Positions 17,464 through 26,252 of a DNA stretch of 64,000 nt are shown here, piece after piece. The stretch is from Parapedobacter deserti. Its GTDB lineage: Bacteria; Bacteroidota; Bacteroidia; Sphingobacteriales; Sphingobacteriaceae. The notes under the pieces are model-generated. The model was not told the origin of the DNA. It did no database searches and was given only the letters and a program-made list of their open reading frames with translations. Position 1 is the first letter of the stretch, and every line of letters begins with the position of its first letter. A program made the translations under genes and the position numbers. The stretch lies in NCBI RefSeq assembly GCF_042646065.1, contig NZ_JBHRTA010000030.1, positions 421,526-485,525 of the forward strand. The letters are read 5' to 3'.

Positions 17464-20400
17464 ATGCATCCAAAAACCCTGTTATCTCTAATTATCTGCG
17501 CTTCAGCATGGTCTGTTCCCACGGCCGCTTTTAGTGCCGTTCCCTTGAATGCAATTTCCGTGTCCATACAACAACGTGTGGCAGGCACCGTAATAGATGA
17601 AACAGGGGCACCGCTGTCCGGCGCAACCGTTCTGGAAAAAGGAACGACGAAAGAGGTAAAAACAGATCGCGACGGAAACTTTATCATCGATGTGGGTACC
17701 GATGCCGTTCTTCAAATATCTTTTATAGGATATGCGCCGAAAGAGGTTCCCGTGAACGGGCAAACAAAACTTACGATCCAGTTGGATCCTGGTGCTACCC
17801 AATTAGAAGATGTTGTCGTTGTGGGTTATGGTACCCAGAGAAGATCAGACATCACCGGCTCGATTGCTTCCGTAAGAAGTGAGGATTTCAACCAGGGAAT
17901 CGTGATGAACCCTGGTGATCTGCTGCAGGGCAAAATGGCGGGTGTAAACATCACTGCTAATAGTGGAGAGCCAGGAGCTGCACAAAATGTCATTATTCGA
18001 GGCATAGGCAGTTTGCGCTCCGGCACACAACCACTCTACGTGGTAGATGGGTTTTTGCTGGATAACGCATCCACCGGCGTCGCTACCAATCCATTGAACT
18101 TTCTTAACCCAAACGATATCGCCAGCATCGATGTATTAAAGGACGCTAGTGCCACGGCAGTATACGGTTCCCGCGCATCAAATGGGGTAGTAGTTATCAC
18201 CACAAAAAGAGGAAGGGTGGGAAGAACGGAGATGAACCTTTCCCTTTCCACGGCAATGTCCTCTTTGTCCAATACGATCGATGTGTTCAGTGCGGATGAG
18301 TTTCGTTCCCAAGTAGTCGCCGCCGGGGGCGCGCTTGAAGATTATGGTGGAAACACCAATTGGCAAGATGAATTGTCCCAAACAGGAATCTCAAAAAACC
18401 TCAACTTTTCGATGAGTGGAGCAAATAGCGAAAATTTTTCCTACTTCGCTTCTGTGGGTTACCAAGATCAGGAAGGGATTCTGAAAAAAAGTGGATTGGA
18501 GCGCTATTCCGGTAAATTGAACGTCAACCAGAAAGCCTTTAATGGCCGCTTAAGCGTCGATTACAACCTGACAGCATCGCATATGGCAAACTTGAGACCG
18601 AGCATCAATTCCACCATAAGTGATATGCTCAGTCTGAATCCCACGGTGCCAGCCTATACTGATGGTGAGCCGACGCTGTTAAATACCAATGCATTAAATC
18701 CGCTCACAAGGTATGCTATTTATAGCGACAAGGCCGTCAATAATAGAATCATAGCGACCATCTCACCCGCAGTCGAGATTGTAGACGGTCTGGTATATAA
18801 ACTGAATTATGGAGTAGATTATTCTGGTACCAACCGCGACCGGCAGTACAAGCCTTATACCAAGGTTGTCAACGAAAGCAATATTTCAAACGGAGATTTG
18901 GTTACCAATATAATTGCTAATTCTAATCAACTGATCGAGAATACCCTTACCTATAATTTGGACAGGGATGCGCACAACCTGGTTGTATTGGCCGGGCATT
19001 CTTACCAAAAGTTCATGGATGAAGGCAGGCAGTTTTCGTACAGGGGCTTTGCGGACAACAATATCGATCCGATTTACCAAGACCACACCAGTACAACCGA
19101 GTATCCGACCTCCGTAAATTCCTCTGCGGTTAAAAATGAACTTCAATCGTACTTCGGTAGGGTAAATTATTCCTATGACGACAGGTACTTAGTAACCGCG
19201 ACCGTCAGAGCAGATGGATCCTCCAAATTCGGGGAAAACCGAAAGTATGGATACTTTCCGTCGATCGCCCTGGGGTGGAACATGACCAACGAACAGTTCA
19301 TGGAAAATTCAGCTTTCAACAACCTGAAATTGCGTGCCAGTTGGGGGCAAACCGGCAATCAAGAGATCCCGTCAAAAATTACACAGGCGAGCTATTCAGA
19401 AGAACGCCTGATCACGGGAGCGCCAAGTTATAATACCTATCCGATCGGTACCGGCAACAATTCGATAGACGGGTATCCTTACGGGATTGTGTATACGCGT
19501 TTGGCAAATCCAGACCTTCAATGGGAAGTTTCTACGCAAATCGGTGCAGGTATCGATTTTACGCTGTTTAACTACCGACTATCAGGAACCTTGGAATATT
19601 TCAGCAAGGTGTCTTCAAATATCTTACTGGAAGTTGTCCCAGCCGACCCGGTACAGCCTACACCTACCTTCTGGACCAATATCGACAATATGAAAATTCA
19701 AAATAACGGCGTTGAATTGGCTTTGGATTACCAAAGCGGCCGGGCAGGTGATTTTTCATACAATATCGGGGGCAACCTCACCTATATCCAGAACAAAGTG
19801 AAGGATTCTCCCTATGCCGTATTGACAACGGGTGCCGCTCAAGGTTCTGGTCAGACCGGTGCAACCATCAACGGCTACATCAATGGTCATCCGATCGGTG
19901 CGTTTTATATGTTCGAGTTTGATGGTATCGGCGAAAACGGCCTAAACCAATTCCGAGACCTCGATGGAAACGGGGAAATACTCGATAACGACAGGACAGT
20001 GGTAGGAAGCGCTATTCCGAAATTCATTTACGGTTTTCACACCAACTTCAAGTATAAAGCATTTGACCTACGCTTGAATTTCAACGGTATGGCCGGGAAT
20101 AAGATGTACAACCACACCAAAATGTCGCTTTTCACCAAAGCCCAGCTATCAAGATCTAACAATACCACCGATTTCGCAATGGAGTACCCCCATGAGTCTA
20201 TTGCCAACGCAAATACCGTATCCACACGTTTCTTGGAAGACGGTTCATTTCTAAGGTTGAACAACGCCACACTGGCATACAACTTCAGATCTGATCAACT
20301 CGGTTTGCGCGATGTCTTTCAGCATGTACGCTTCTCGATAACAGGTCAAAATCTATTCACCATCACGAAATATTCAGGATTCGACCCAGAAATCAACACG

Positions 20401-20496
20401 GGTTCAAGTACCGGTGGAATCCAAACATTTGGCGTGGATTATTTCACATACCCTCGGGCCAGAACCTTTATGGTTAGCTTGGATTTGCTATTTTAA
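17464..20496 (+). CDS. SusC/RagA-type TonB-linked outer-membrane transporter
   Basis: 1010 aa. Signal peptide to about residue 25, then a carboxypeptidase-regulatory-like beta sandwich (about 36-110, GTVIDETGAPLSGATV), the typical DVVVVGYGTQ segment, a plug domain (about 120-235, LLQGKMAGVNI, DVLKDASATAVYGSRASNGV) and a 22-strand barrel ending in aromatic-rich SLDLLF. SusC proteins form the channel under a SusD lid and import ligands using TonB energy. It is followed by SusD after 44 nt and by a phospholipase-C-like lipoprotein, which suggests a phospho-alcohol or inositol-containing ligand rather than a plain glycan (inference). Confidence 0.95.
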   Translation: MHPKTLLSLIICASAWSVPTAAFSAVPLNAISVSIQQRVAGTVIDETGAPLSGATVLEKGTTKEVKTDRDGNFIIDVGTDAVLQISFIGYAPKEVPVNGQTKLTIQLDPGATQLEDVVVVGYGTQRRSDITGSIASVRSEDFNQGIVMNPGDLLQGKMAGVNITANSGEPGAAQNVIIRGIGSLRSGTQPLYVVDGFLLDNASTGVATNPLNFLNPNDIASIDVLKDASATAVYGSRASNGVVVITTKRGRVGRTEMNLSLSTAMSSLSNTIDVFSADEFRSQVVAAGGALEDYGGNTNWQDELSQTGISKNLNFSMSGANSENFSYFASVGYQDQEGILKKSGLERYSGKLNVNQKAFNGRLSVDYNLTASHMANLRPSINSTISDMLSLNPTVPAYTDGEPTLLNTNALNPLTRYAIYSDKAVNNRIIATISPAVEIVDGLVYKLNYGVDYSGTNRDRQYKPYTKVVNESNISNGDLVTNIIANSNQLIENTLTYNLDRDAHNLVVLAGHSYQKFMDEGRQFSYRGFADNNIDPIYQDHTSTTEYPTSVNSSAVKNELQSYFGRVNYSYDDRYLVTATVRADGSSKFGENRKYGYFPSIALGWNMTNEQFMENSAFNNLKLRASWGQTGNQEIPSKITQASYSEERLITGAPSYNTYPIGTGNNSIDGYPYGIVYTRLANPDLQWEVSTQIGAGIDFTLFNYRLSGTLEYFSKVSSNILLEVVPADPVQPTPTFWTNIDNMKIQNNGVELALDYQSGRAGDFSYNIGGNLTYIQNKVKDSPYAVLTTGAAQGSGQTGATINGYINGHPIGAFYMFEFDGIGENGLNQFRDLDGNGEILDNDRTVVGSAIPKFIYGFHTNFKYKAFDLRLNFNGMAGNKMYNHTKMSLFTKAQLSRSNNTTDFAMEYPHESIANANTVSTRFLEDGSFLRLNNATLAYNFRSDQLGLRDVFQHVRFSITGQNLFTITKYSGFDPEINTGSSTGGIQTFGVDYFTYPRARTFMVSLDLLF

Positions 20497-20540
20497 AAAT
20501 AGTCCACTGTCTTAATAGTAAGGATAAAAAATCGAATAAA

Positions 20541-22286
20541 ATGAAAAATAGAAGATTTAATAAAGCACTTTCCACATTCGTATTCCTTTTAGCGTTTGCA
20601 GGCTGTACGAATTTACAAGAGGACGTCCTCGATGAGTCTCTTACGGGAACAGGCGACGCCGAATTAATCAGTGGATCGATAGCACCCGTCTATGGAAATC
20701 TCCGATACGTATGGATGCATACCTTAAATTTCGGATTACAGGAGGTTGCTTCAGACGAGGGCATCCTTCCCTATAGAGGAGGCACAGATTGGTATGATGG
20801 CGGAAAGTTCATTGCCGTGCACCAGCATTTGATGACCCCAAGCAACAGCTTGGTCGGGGATACTTGGACCGGTATTACGCTGACCCTCTCGAGGGCGGTC
20901 ATTGCCGCTGAAAGGCTGCGTGACGAAGCTGAAAACGGGAATACAGATGCCCGAAACGCCCTGTACGAAATGGAAGCAGCGAAAGCCTATCTGAATATGC
21001 TGGCGTTGGATAACTGGGGCTTGGTTTTCAAAAAGGAAAGTTCCGATGAGACATCTGAAATTCTCAGGGGACAGGAAGCCATAGCTTACATTGAAGGCAA
21101 GCTCCTTTCCGTAGTGGATGTTATCGCCGAGGGCAATAATCCCGGACGATTCAACAAACATTCTGTAAAGGCGTTATTGGCTCGTCTCTATTTGAATGCT
21201 GCCGTCTACCGGGATCCTTATGGCACACCGGTTTTCAGAAATGAAGACATGGACAAGGTGATTCAATATACAACGGACATCATTTCCGGTCCGTATGCTT
21301 TGTCCGCCGAATATTTTGATTTATTCAACGACGACAACCATACTAATCCGGAACTGATCTTCGCGCTGGATCAAAGAGGTGTACTTGAAACGGAGCACAG
21401 TCGATGGGCCTATTGGTCAATCTCCGGGGATCAAGTACCCAGACCTGAGCTCCCAAACACAAGGGGTACTGATGCCGTAGCCGCTACCCCAGATTTTTAC
21501 CAAACCTGGGTCGATGCTTATGGCGATGTTGATCCTGCTGACGCGGATGCCCGTTTTTTCCAGGAAAACACCGTGATACCAGATCATCTTAAGGACCTCA
21601 CCGGAATCAATCCGACTAATGATTCAGAGCATTATTATTGTGTAGATGCCCAGCAATTTGAGATGGACAGGGGGATACTAAGGGGTATTATATGGGGTCC
21701 TAGAAAAGATGGCGGCGGTAATATTCTTAGATGCAGTGACGGTAAGGTAAGAATCTATCCGGTGATCAATCGGAGGACTAGTGGTGCGAACATCACCTAT
21801 GTTGACCATACACTTGAGGTCAATTTTACGGCTAATGGCAGCTTACACAACACGGGGCACCGTTTTTCAAAATACCAGTTTAGCCGTACCGCTCCCAACT
21901 GTTGTTCTTATAGCAGTGTAGATTTAGTATTGATCCGACTTGGGGAAATTTATTTGATGCGAGCAGAAGCCAGGTTGAGAAAGGGAGATGCTTCCGGAGC
22001 CTTGGCCGATGTGAATACATTAAGAACCTCACGAACTGCACGTCCTGCGCAGACACCTGCCGCATTGACTTCGATTGACCTTGATGTTTTGTTCCGCGAA
22101 TCCGGTTTTGAACTATACTGGGAGGGTTTCCGGAGAAACTATCAAATACGCTTCGGAAAATACGAGGATAGGTGGACCGAAAAGACCAGTAGCGATGTGA
22201 GAAAAAGATTGTTCCCAATCCCCCAGAAGGCGATTGACGGAGCATCCGGCGTGGAGGGTTTTCTGGTACAAAATGAAGGATATTAA
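20541..22286 (+). CDS. SusD/RagB-type outer-membrane lipoprotein
   Basis: 581 aa with lipobox FAGC (Cys22). The SusD family N-terminal region is followed by the C-terminal RagB/SusD signature LVLIRLGEIYLMRAEARLRKG and the terminal block RKRLFPIPQKAID. It forms the hinged lid of the SusC channel and binds ligand at the cell surface. The PI-PLC-like gene starts 5 nt after its stop codon, so the three genes are almost certainly co-transcribed. Confidence 0.95.
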   Translation: MKNRRFNKALSTFVFLLAFAGCTNLQEDVLDESLTGTGDAELISGSIAPVYGNLRYVWMHTLNFGLQEVASDEGILPYRGGTDWYDGGKFIAVHQHLMTPSNSLVGDTWTGITLTLSRAVIAAERLRDEAENGNTDARNALYEMEAAKAYLNMLALDNWGLVFKKESSDETSEILRGQEAIAYIEGKLLSVVDVIAEGNNPGRFNKHSVKALLARLYLNAAVYRDPYGTPVFRNEDMDKVIQYTTDIISGPYALSAEYFDLFNDDNHTNPELIFALDQRGVLETEHSRWAYWSISGDQVPRPELPNTRGTDAVAATPDFYQTWVDAYGDVDPADADARFFQENTVIPDHLKDLTGINPTNDSEHYYCVDAQQFEMDRGILRGIIWGPRKDGGGNILRCSDGKVRIYPVINRRTSGANITYVDHTLEVNFTANGSLHNTGHRFSKYQFSRTAPNCCSYSSVDLVLIRLGEIYLMRAEARLRKGDASGALADVNTLRTSRTARPAQTPAALTSIDLDVLFRESGFELYWEGFRRNYQIRFGKYEDRWTEKTSSDVRKRLFPIPQKAIDGASGVEGFLVQNEGY

Positions 22287-22291
22287 TAGAC

Positions 22292-23362
22292 ATGAAAATC
22301 TCATTCGCCATATTGATATTGGGCGTGCCTTTCGTGTTTTCCAATTGTTCAGCGCAAGGCGACAGCCGGAAAGAAATAAAATTAAATGATATCCAGGTGA
22401 TCGGCAGCCACAACAGCTATAAAGTTGCCATCGAACAGCCATTGCTGAATTATCTGTTCGAACGCGATTCGGCGACCGGCAGGTCCCTGCAGTACGAACA
22501 CATACCTTTGACAGAGCAATTACAACTGGGCCTCAGGAGTCTTGAGCTCGATGTCTATCACGATCCGGAAGGTGGTTATTATTCCAATCCTGCCGGTCTG
22601 GATATTGTTAGAGCCTCCGGAAATACACCCTTACCTTTTGATCCCGAGGAGAAGTTAAAATTACCCGGGCTCAAGGTCTTTCATGTGCAGGATATCGATT
22701 TCAGGAGCCACCAATTGCTCTTTAAAGATGCTCTTACAGAGCTGCTCACATGGTCGGAAAAGAATCCGAAGCATACACCTATTATCATAACGATCAATGC
22801 GAAGGACGGTAAAATCCCCGAGTTGAAGGTTCCGTTTCCCTTCGACGCCGATGCATTGCAAAACTTGGACACGGAAATACAACGGGTTATTCCGGCAGAT
22901 AAATTGATTTCGCCCGATCTGGTGCGAGGCGATTATGCTACGCTTGAGCAAGCCATATTGACAAGGGGGTGGCCTGCGTTGGATGCCGTTAGCGGAAGGT
23001 TCCTCTTCGTGCTGGACGAGGGCGATGCAAAAAGCGATCTTTACCTAAAACGATTTCCAGGGCTTAAGAAAGCGGCGCTTTTCGTCAATAAGGAAGAAGG
23101 ACATCCTGAAGCTGCCTTTCGTATCATCAACAATCCTATTGCTGGTTTTGACAAAATAAAGTCCTTGGTTGCAAAAGGATATATGGTACGTACACGTGCC
23201 GATGCAGACACCGAAGAAGCAAGAAGGAATGATTATACCAGATTTGAAAAAGCGAAGGAGTCTGGAGCGCAGGTTATTACTACCGACTATTACCTGCCTG
23301 GTAAACTGTTTAAGTCCGACTTCAAAATTAGCTTTACTGATGGCGGGTACGAAAGGCAATAG
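22292..23362 (+). CDS. Calcium-dependent phosphatidylinositol-phospholipase-C1-like lipoprotein
   Basis: 356 aa. The N-terminal hydrophobic segment ends in VFSNC, a probable lipobox. TIM-barrel motifs follow the PI-PLC order: IGSHNSYK with the first catalytic His (about residue 39), LRSLELDVYHD with acidic residues suited to calcium binding, and KVFHVQDIDF with the second His. PI-PLC-like enzymes cleave inositol-phosphate diester head groups. Being translationally close to SusD, it is probably a surface or periplasmic enzyme that prepares the ligand imported by the SusC/SusD pair. The exact lipid or phosphodiester substrate is unknown. Confidence 0.85.
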   Translation: MKISFAILILGVPFVFSNCSAQGDSRKEIKLNDIQVIGSHNSYKVAIEQPLLNYLFERDSATGRSLQYEHIPLTEQLQLGLRSLELDVYHDPEGGYYSNPAGLDIVRASGNTPLPFDPEEKLKLPGLKVFHVQDIDFRSHQLLFKDALTELLTWSEKNPKHTPIIITINAKDGKIPELKVPFPFDADALQNLDTEIQRVIPADKLISPDLVRGDYATLEQAILTRGWPALDAVSGRFLFVLDEGDAKSDLYLKRFPGLKKAALFVNKEEGHPEAAFRIINNPIAGFDKIKSLVAKGYMVRTRADADTEEARRNDYTRFEKAKESGAQVITTDYYLPGKLFKSDFKISFTDGGYERQ

Positions 23363-23687
23363 TCATCATTCTTTCCTCGCGTTCAAATCGTGGATAGATT
23401 TTTCAATCCGTCGCTGAAGTGTCCTTCCACTCTTCCGTGTCCAGTTCTTGCTTACGGCGAGTGCTAGCGCCCTAACCCTGCCGGGCCGAACCGGTTAGCT
23501 TAACCAAGGCAACAGGTTTCTTTCTTTACCTTTCCAAGTCCGACCGTTGATCTGCCGATCCGGCAGTAACCAAAAAAGTATTTCTGAAAATTCGTAAACC
23601 AAAAGATTCTATTCATGTTATTTATAGCATAGAACGCCACTAAATATAAAACGCCATTAAAATCATTTCACTTAACAATATTTCATT
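23363..23687. other. Intergenic region with direct repeats near its end
   Basis: 325 nt without a supported gene. It has a small hairpin (CTGCCG-ATC-CGGCAG near 23555) and a direct repeat, AACGCCACTAAA (23633-23644) and AACGCCATTAAA (23650-23661), 27-55 nt before the next start codon, a plausible activator or repressor site. Confidence 0.4.
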
Positions 23688-25214
23688 ATGGAAATTAAAC
23701 ATTTCACTAACCGGGCATTGTGGAGCGAAAGTACAAGTAAACATGACTTTCCCCGGTTGACAGGTGACATAGAAGTAGACGTGGCCATAGTGGGTGGCGG
23801 AATCACCGGTTTAAGTGCGGCCTATAATTTAGTTAAATCAGGTAAAAAAGTTGCTGTATTGGAAGCATTACAGGTCGGCATGGGTACAACAGGCTCCTCT
23901 ACAGGAAATCTTTATGCTTCAATAGACGAATATTTGTTCACTATAGGATCCAAACATAGTGAGGAAGCCTTAAAAGCGGTCGTTGCATCCCGTTTGTCTG
24001 CCATTGATTTCATTGAACAACGGATACAGGAATATAATATTAGCTGCGATTTTCGGCGGGTTCCTTTTTACCTCTTTACCACTGCTGACACCAGTGCCAA
24101 AAGTAACCAGATTGAAAAAGAACAGCAAGCTGCCGTAAAGGCCGGCCTGAACATAAGTAAATCACCCCCGGAAAATTTTCCTTTTTCAGTTGATGAAATT
24201 GTAAACATACCTGATCAGGCTCAGTTTAATCCGCTTAAATATGTTAGTCAGCTTGCCTTAGCCCTACAAGGGGATAATTGCCAGATACTTGAGAACACAA
24301 AAGTGCTAAAGGTTGAAGAAGGCGAACCGTGCACGGTGCATACCAGTCATGGCACGGTTAGGGCAAAACAGGTTATTATGGCTACTCACACACCAAAAGG
24401 GATCTATGCGGTACATACCGCTATGGAACCCTACCGGGAGCATGCAATGGCCGTAAAAATCAAAGGTGAACTTCCTGCAGGCGGTATTTACTGGCACATG
24501 CAATTGACGCAACATTATTCATTACGGCCTTATATCGACGGTAGTGAGCAATTTCTTCTTGTACTGGGGGAGGCTTATAAAGTGGGCCATGAAAATGATA
24601 CAGCGCAGAACTTCAAAAAGATTGAAGAATATGTTCGGGCCAACTTCAATGTGGAAAGTATAGCATATACTTGGGCGGCCCAACACTATAAACCCGCTGA
24701 TGCATTGCCATATATAGGTAATAGTCCGACGGAAAAAAATATTTTTATTGCCACAGGCTTTGCTGCGGATGGTTTGGTTTACGGTACGTTGTCGGGAATG
24801 ATCATCAGTGATCTTATAATGAATAAAGAAAATCCCTATGCAAAAATGTATAGTCCAACCCGGTTTACCCCTATAGCTTCAGCGACTAAGTTTGTTAAAG
24901 AGAACTTAGATGTAGGCTATCAGCTCGTAAAGGATCTGCTGTTTTATGGAGATGCAGATGAAGTCAAAGATATAAAAATAGGGCAGGGAAAAACCATTAA
25001 ATTAAACAATGAGCGTTTGGCAGTCTATCGGGATGAGCAAGGCGCAGTACACCTGGTATCTGGTATCTGTCCGCATATGGGATGTGCCGTACATTGGAAC
25101 AACGGAGAAAAAACATGGGACTGCCCTTGCCATGGGAGCCGTTTTGGTATTGACGGGGAAGTTTTGGAAGGGCCGGCTTTTACGGGACTGGCCAAGCCAA
25201 AGCATAGTCATTAA
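23688..25214 (+). CDS. FAD-dependent oxidoreductase with C-terminal Rieske [2Fe-2S] domain
   Basis: 508 aa. An N-terminal dinucleotide-binding motif (VDVAIVGGGITGLSAAYNL, about residues 30-48) identifies a DAO-type FAD amine/amino-acid oxidase fold. The last 100 residues form a Rieske domain with CPHMGC and CPCHGSRFG, supplying the two Cys-x-His pairs. No signal peptide or twin-arginine motif, so cytoplasmic. This architecture resembles glycine/D-amino-acid oxidases with a Rieske tail whose substrates are uncharacterised. The LD-carboxypeptidase gene follows after 2 nt. Confidence 0.9.
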   Translation: MEIKHFTNRALWSESTSKHDFPRLTGDIEVDVAIVGGGITGLSAAYNLVKSGKKVAVLEALQVGMGTTGSSTGNLYASIDEYLFTIGSKHSEEALKAVVASRLSAIDFIEQRIQEYNISCDFRRVPFYLFTTADTSAKSNQIEKEQQAAVKAGLNISKSPPENFPFSVDEIVNIPDQAQFNPLKYVSQLALALQGDNCQILENTKVLKVEEGEPCTVHTSHGTVRAKQVIMATHTPKGIYAVHTAMEPYREHAMAVKIKGELPAGGIYWHMQLTQHYSLRPYIDGSEQFLLVLGEAYKVGHENDTAQNFKKIEEYVRANFNVESIAYTWAAQHYKPADALPYIGNSPTEKNIFIATGFAADGLVYGTLSGMIISDLIMNKENPYAKMYSPTRFTPIASATKFVKENLDVGYQLVKDLLFYGDADEVKDIKIGQGKTIKLNNERLAVYRDEQGAVHLVSGICPHMGCAVHWNNGEKTWDCPCHGSRFGIDGEVLEGPAFTGLAKPKHSH

Positions 25215-25216
25215 CG

Positions 25217-26185
25217 ATGATACCACCGAAACTAAAAGCAGGTGATAACCTTAGGGTTATAGCCCCTTCCCATAGCTTCTCGAAAAAATTTACCAAGGAG
25301 ATGAGGGAAAGAACAGCTGAGCGATTCGCTGCATTGGGCTTGAAGGTTAGCTATGGTAAATATGTGGATGAGACCGACGATTTTAAGACTGCCACAATTG
25401 AGCATAGGATGGAGGATCTTCACGGAGCATTCGCTGATTCGTCTGTACAAGCAATTATACCTGCAAAAGGGGGGGCCAGTGCAAGCCAATTGTTAAAATA
25501 TCTCGACTATGATCTAATCAAAAGCAATCCTAAAATATTTTGCGGCCTGTCTGATATTACAGAGCTTGCTAATGCCATCAATGCGCAGACAGAGCTCGTA
25601 ACCTATTATGGACCGCATTATACAATGGCCGGAGCAAGTATGCTTATAGACTATTCAATTGATTATTTTAAGAAAGCTTTTCTGTCGCAGGAACCTTTCC
25701 AGGTCAGTCCTTCGAAATATTATTCAAATACCGAATGGAGCAAAGAAGTTATCCTAAATGATGGATTCTGGCTTATCAATAAAGGAGAAGTTGAAGCAAG
25801 GTGCATAGGAGGAAACTTACGCACAATCAGTCTTACGATAGGCAGTGATTATGTGCCCAAATTGGAAGGTAAAATTGTGTTCCTTGAGGATAATAAAATA
25901 ATAGACTACAGGGGAGTGCAAAAAGAGTTACAGGCAATTTTAAACCACCCAAAGGGAGATAAGATAGCGGGTTTGATTTTTGGCCGTTTTCAAGTGCAAA
26001 CAGGGATGACAAAAGATTTGCTAACCAAAATTATAAAATCAAAAAAGGAGCTGGAAAATGTGCCGGTTATCGGAAATGTAGATTTTGGCCATACCATTCC
26101 AATGGTTTCCCTTCCTATCGGTGGATCAATAAGAATGGTGGCGAAGAATGATGCGGATATTAAGTTAGAAATAGTCAACCATTAA
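25217..26185 (+). CDS. LD-carboxypeptidase family protein (peptidase S66, MccF-like)
   Basis: 322 aa. S66 features: N-terminal GDNLRVIAPSHSF, a nucleophile in CGLSDIT, YYGPHY, the Glu-containing EVEARCIGGNLRTI, VFLEDN, and a C-terminal His in FGHTIPMVSLP, giving the Ser-Glu-His set of LdcA/MccF. The family covers murein tetrapeptide LD-carboxypeptidases and MccF, which inactivates microcin C-type aminoacyl nucleotides. No signal peptide is seen, so cytoplasmic. Tight coupling to the FAD/Rieske gene suggests joint action on an amino-acid or peptide compound (inference). Confidence 0.85.
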   Translation: MIPPKLKAGDNLRVIAPSHSFSKKFTKEMRERTAERFAALGLKVSYGKYVDETDDFKTATIEHRMEDLHGAFADSSVQAIIPAKGGASASQLLKYLDYDLIKSNPKIFCGLSDITELANAINAQTELVTYYGPHYTMAGASMLIDYSIDYFKKAFLSQEPFQVSPSKYYSNTEWSKEVILNDGFWLINKGEVEARCIGGNLRTISLTIGSDYVPKLEGKIVFLEDNKIIDYRGVQKELQAILNHPKGDKIAGLIFGRFQVQTGMTKDLLTKIIKSKKELENVPVIGNVDFGHTIPMVSLPIGGSIRMVAKNDADIKLEIVNH

Positions 26186-26211
26186 GAAATTTTAACGTAT
26201 GCTCAACAACC

Positions 26212-26241
26212 TTGTGGTAACAAAGCGGGGTCGCCGAGTGT
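26212..26241. repeat. Short dispersed repeat, copy A
   Basis: Thirty nt between two convergent genes match 30482-30511 at 23 of 30 positions by eye; six of the seven differences are transitions. The shared core is TAACAAAG(C/T)GGGG...CCGAG. Function unknown. Confidence 0.35.
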
Positions 26242-26252
26242 CTGGTTCAACG

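Noticed and set aside
23460..23500. CTAACC...GGTTAG inverted repeat that might be a tRNA or attachment site
   Set aside because: No cloverleaf can be drawn and no integrase is nearby; only a short imperfect stem remains.
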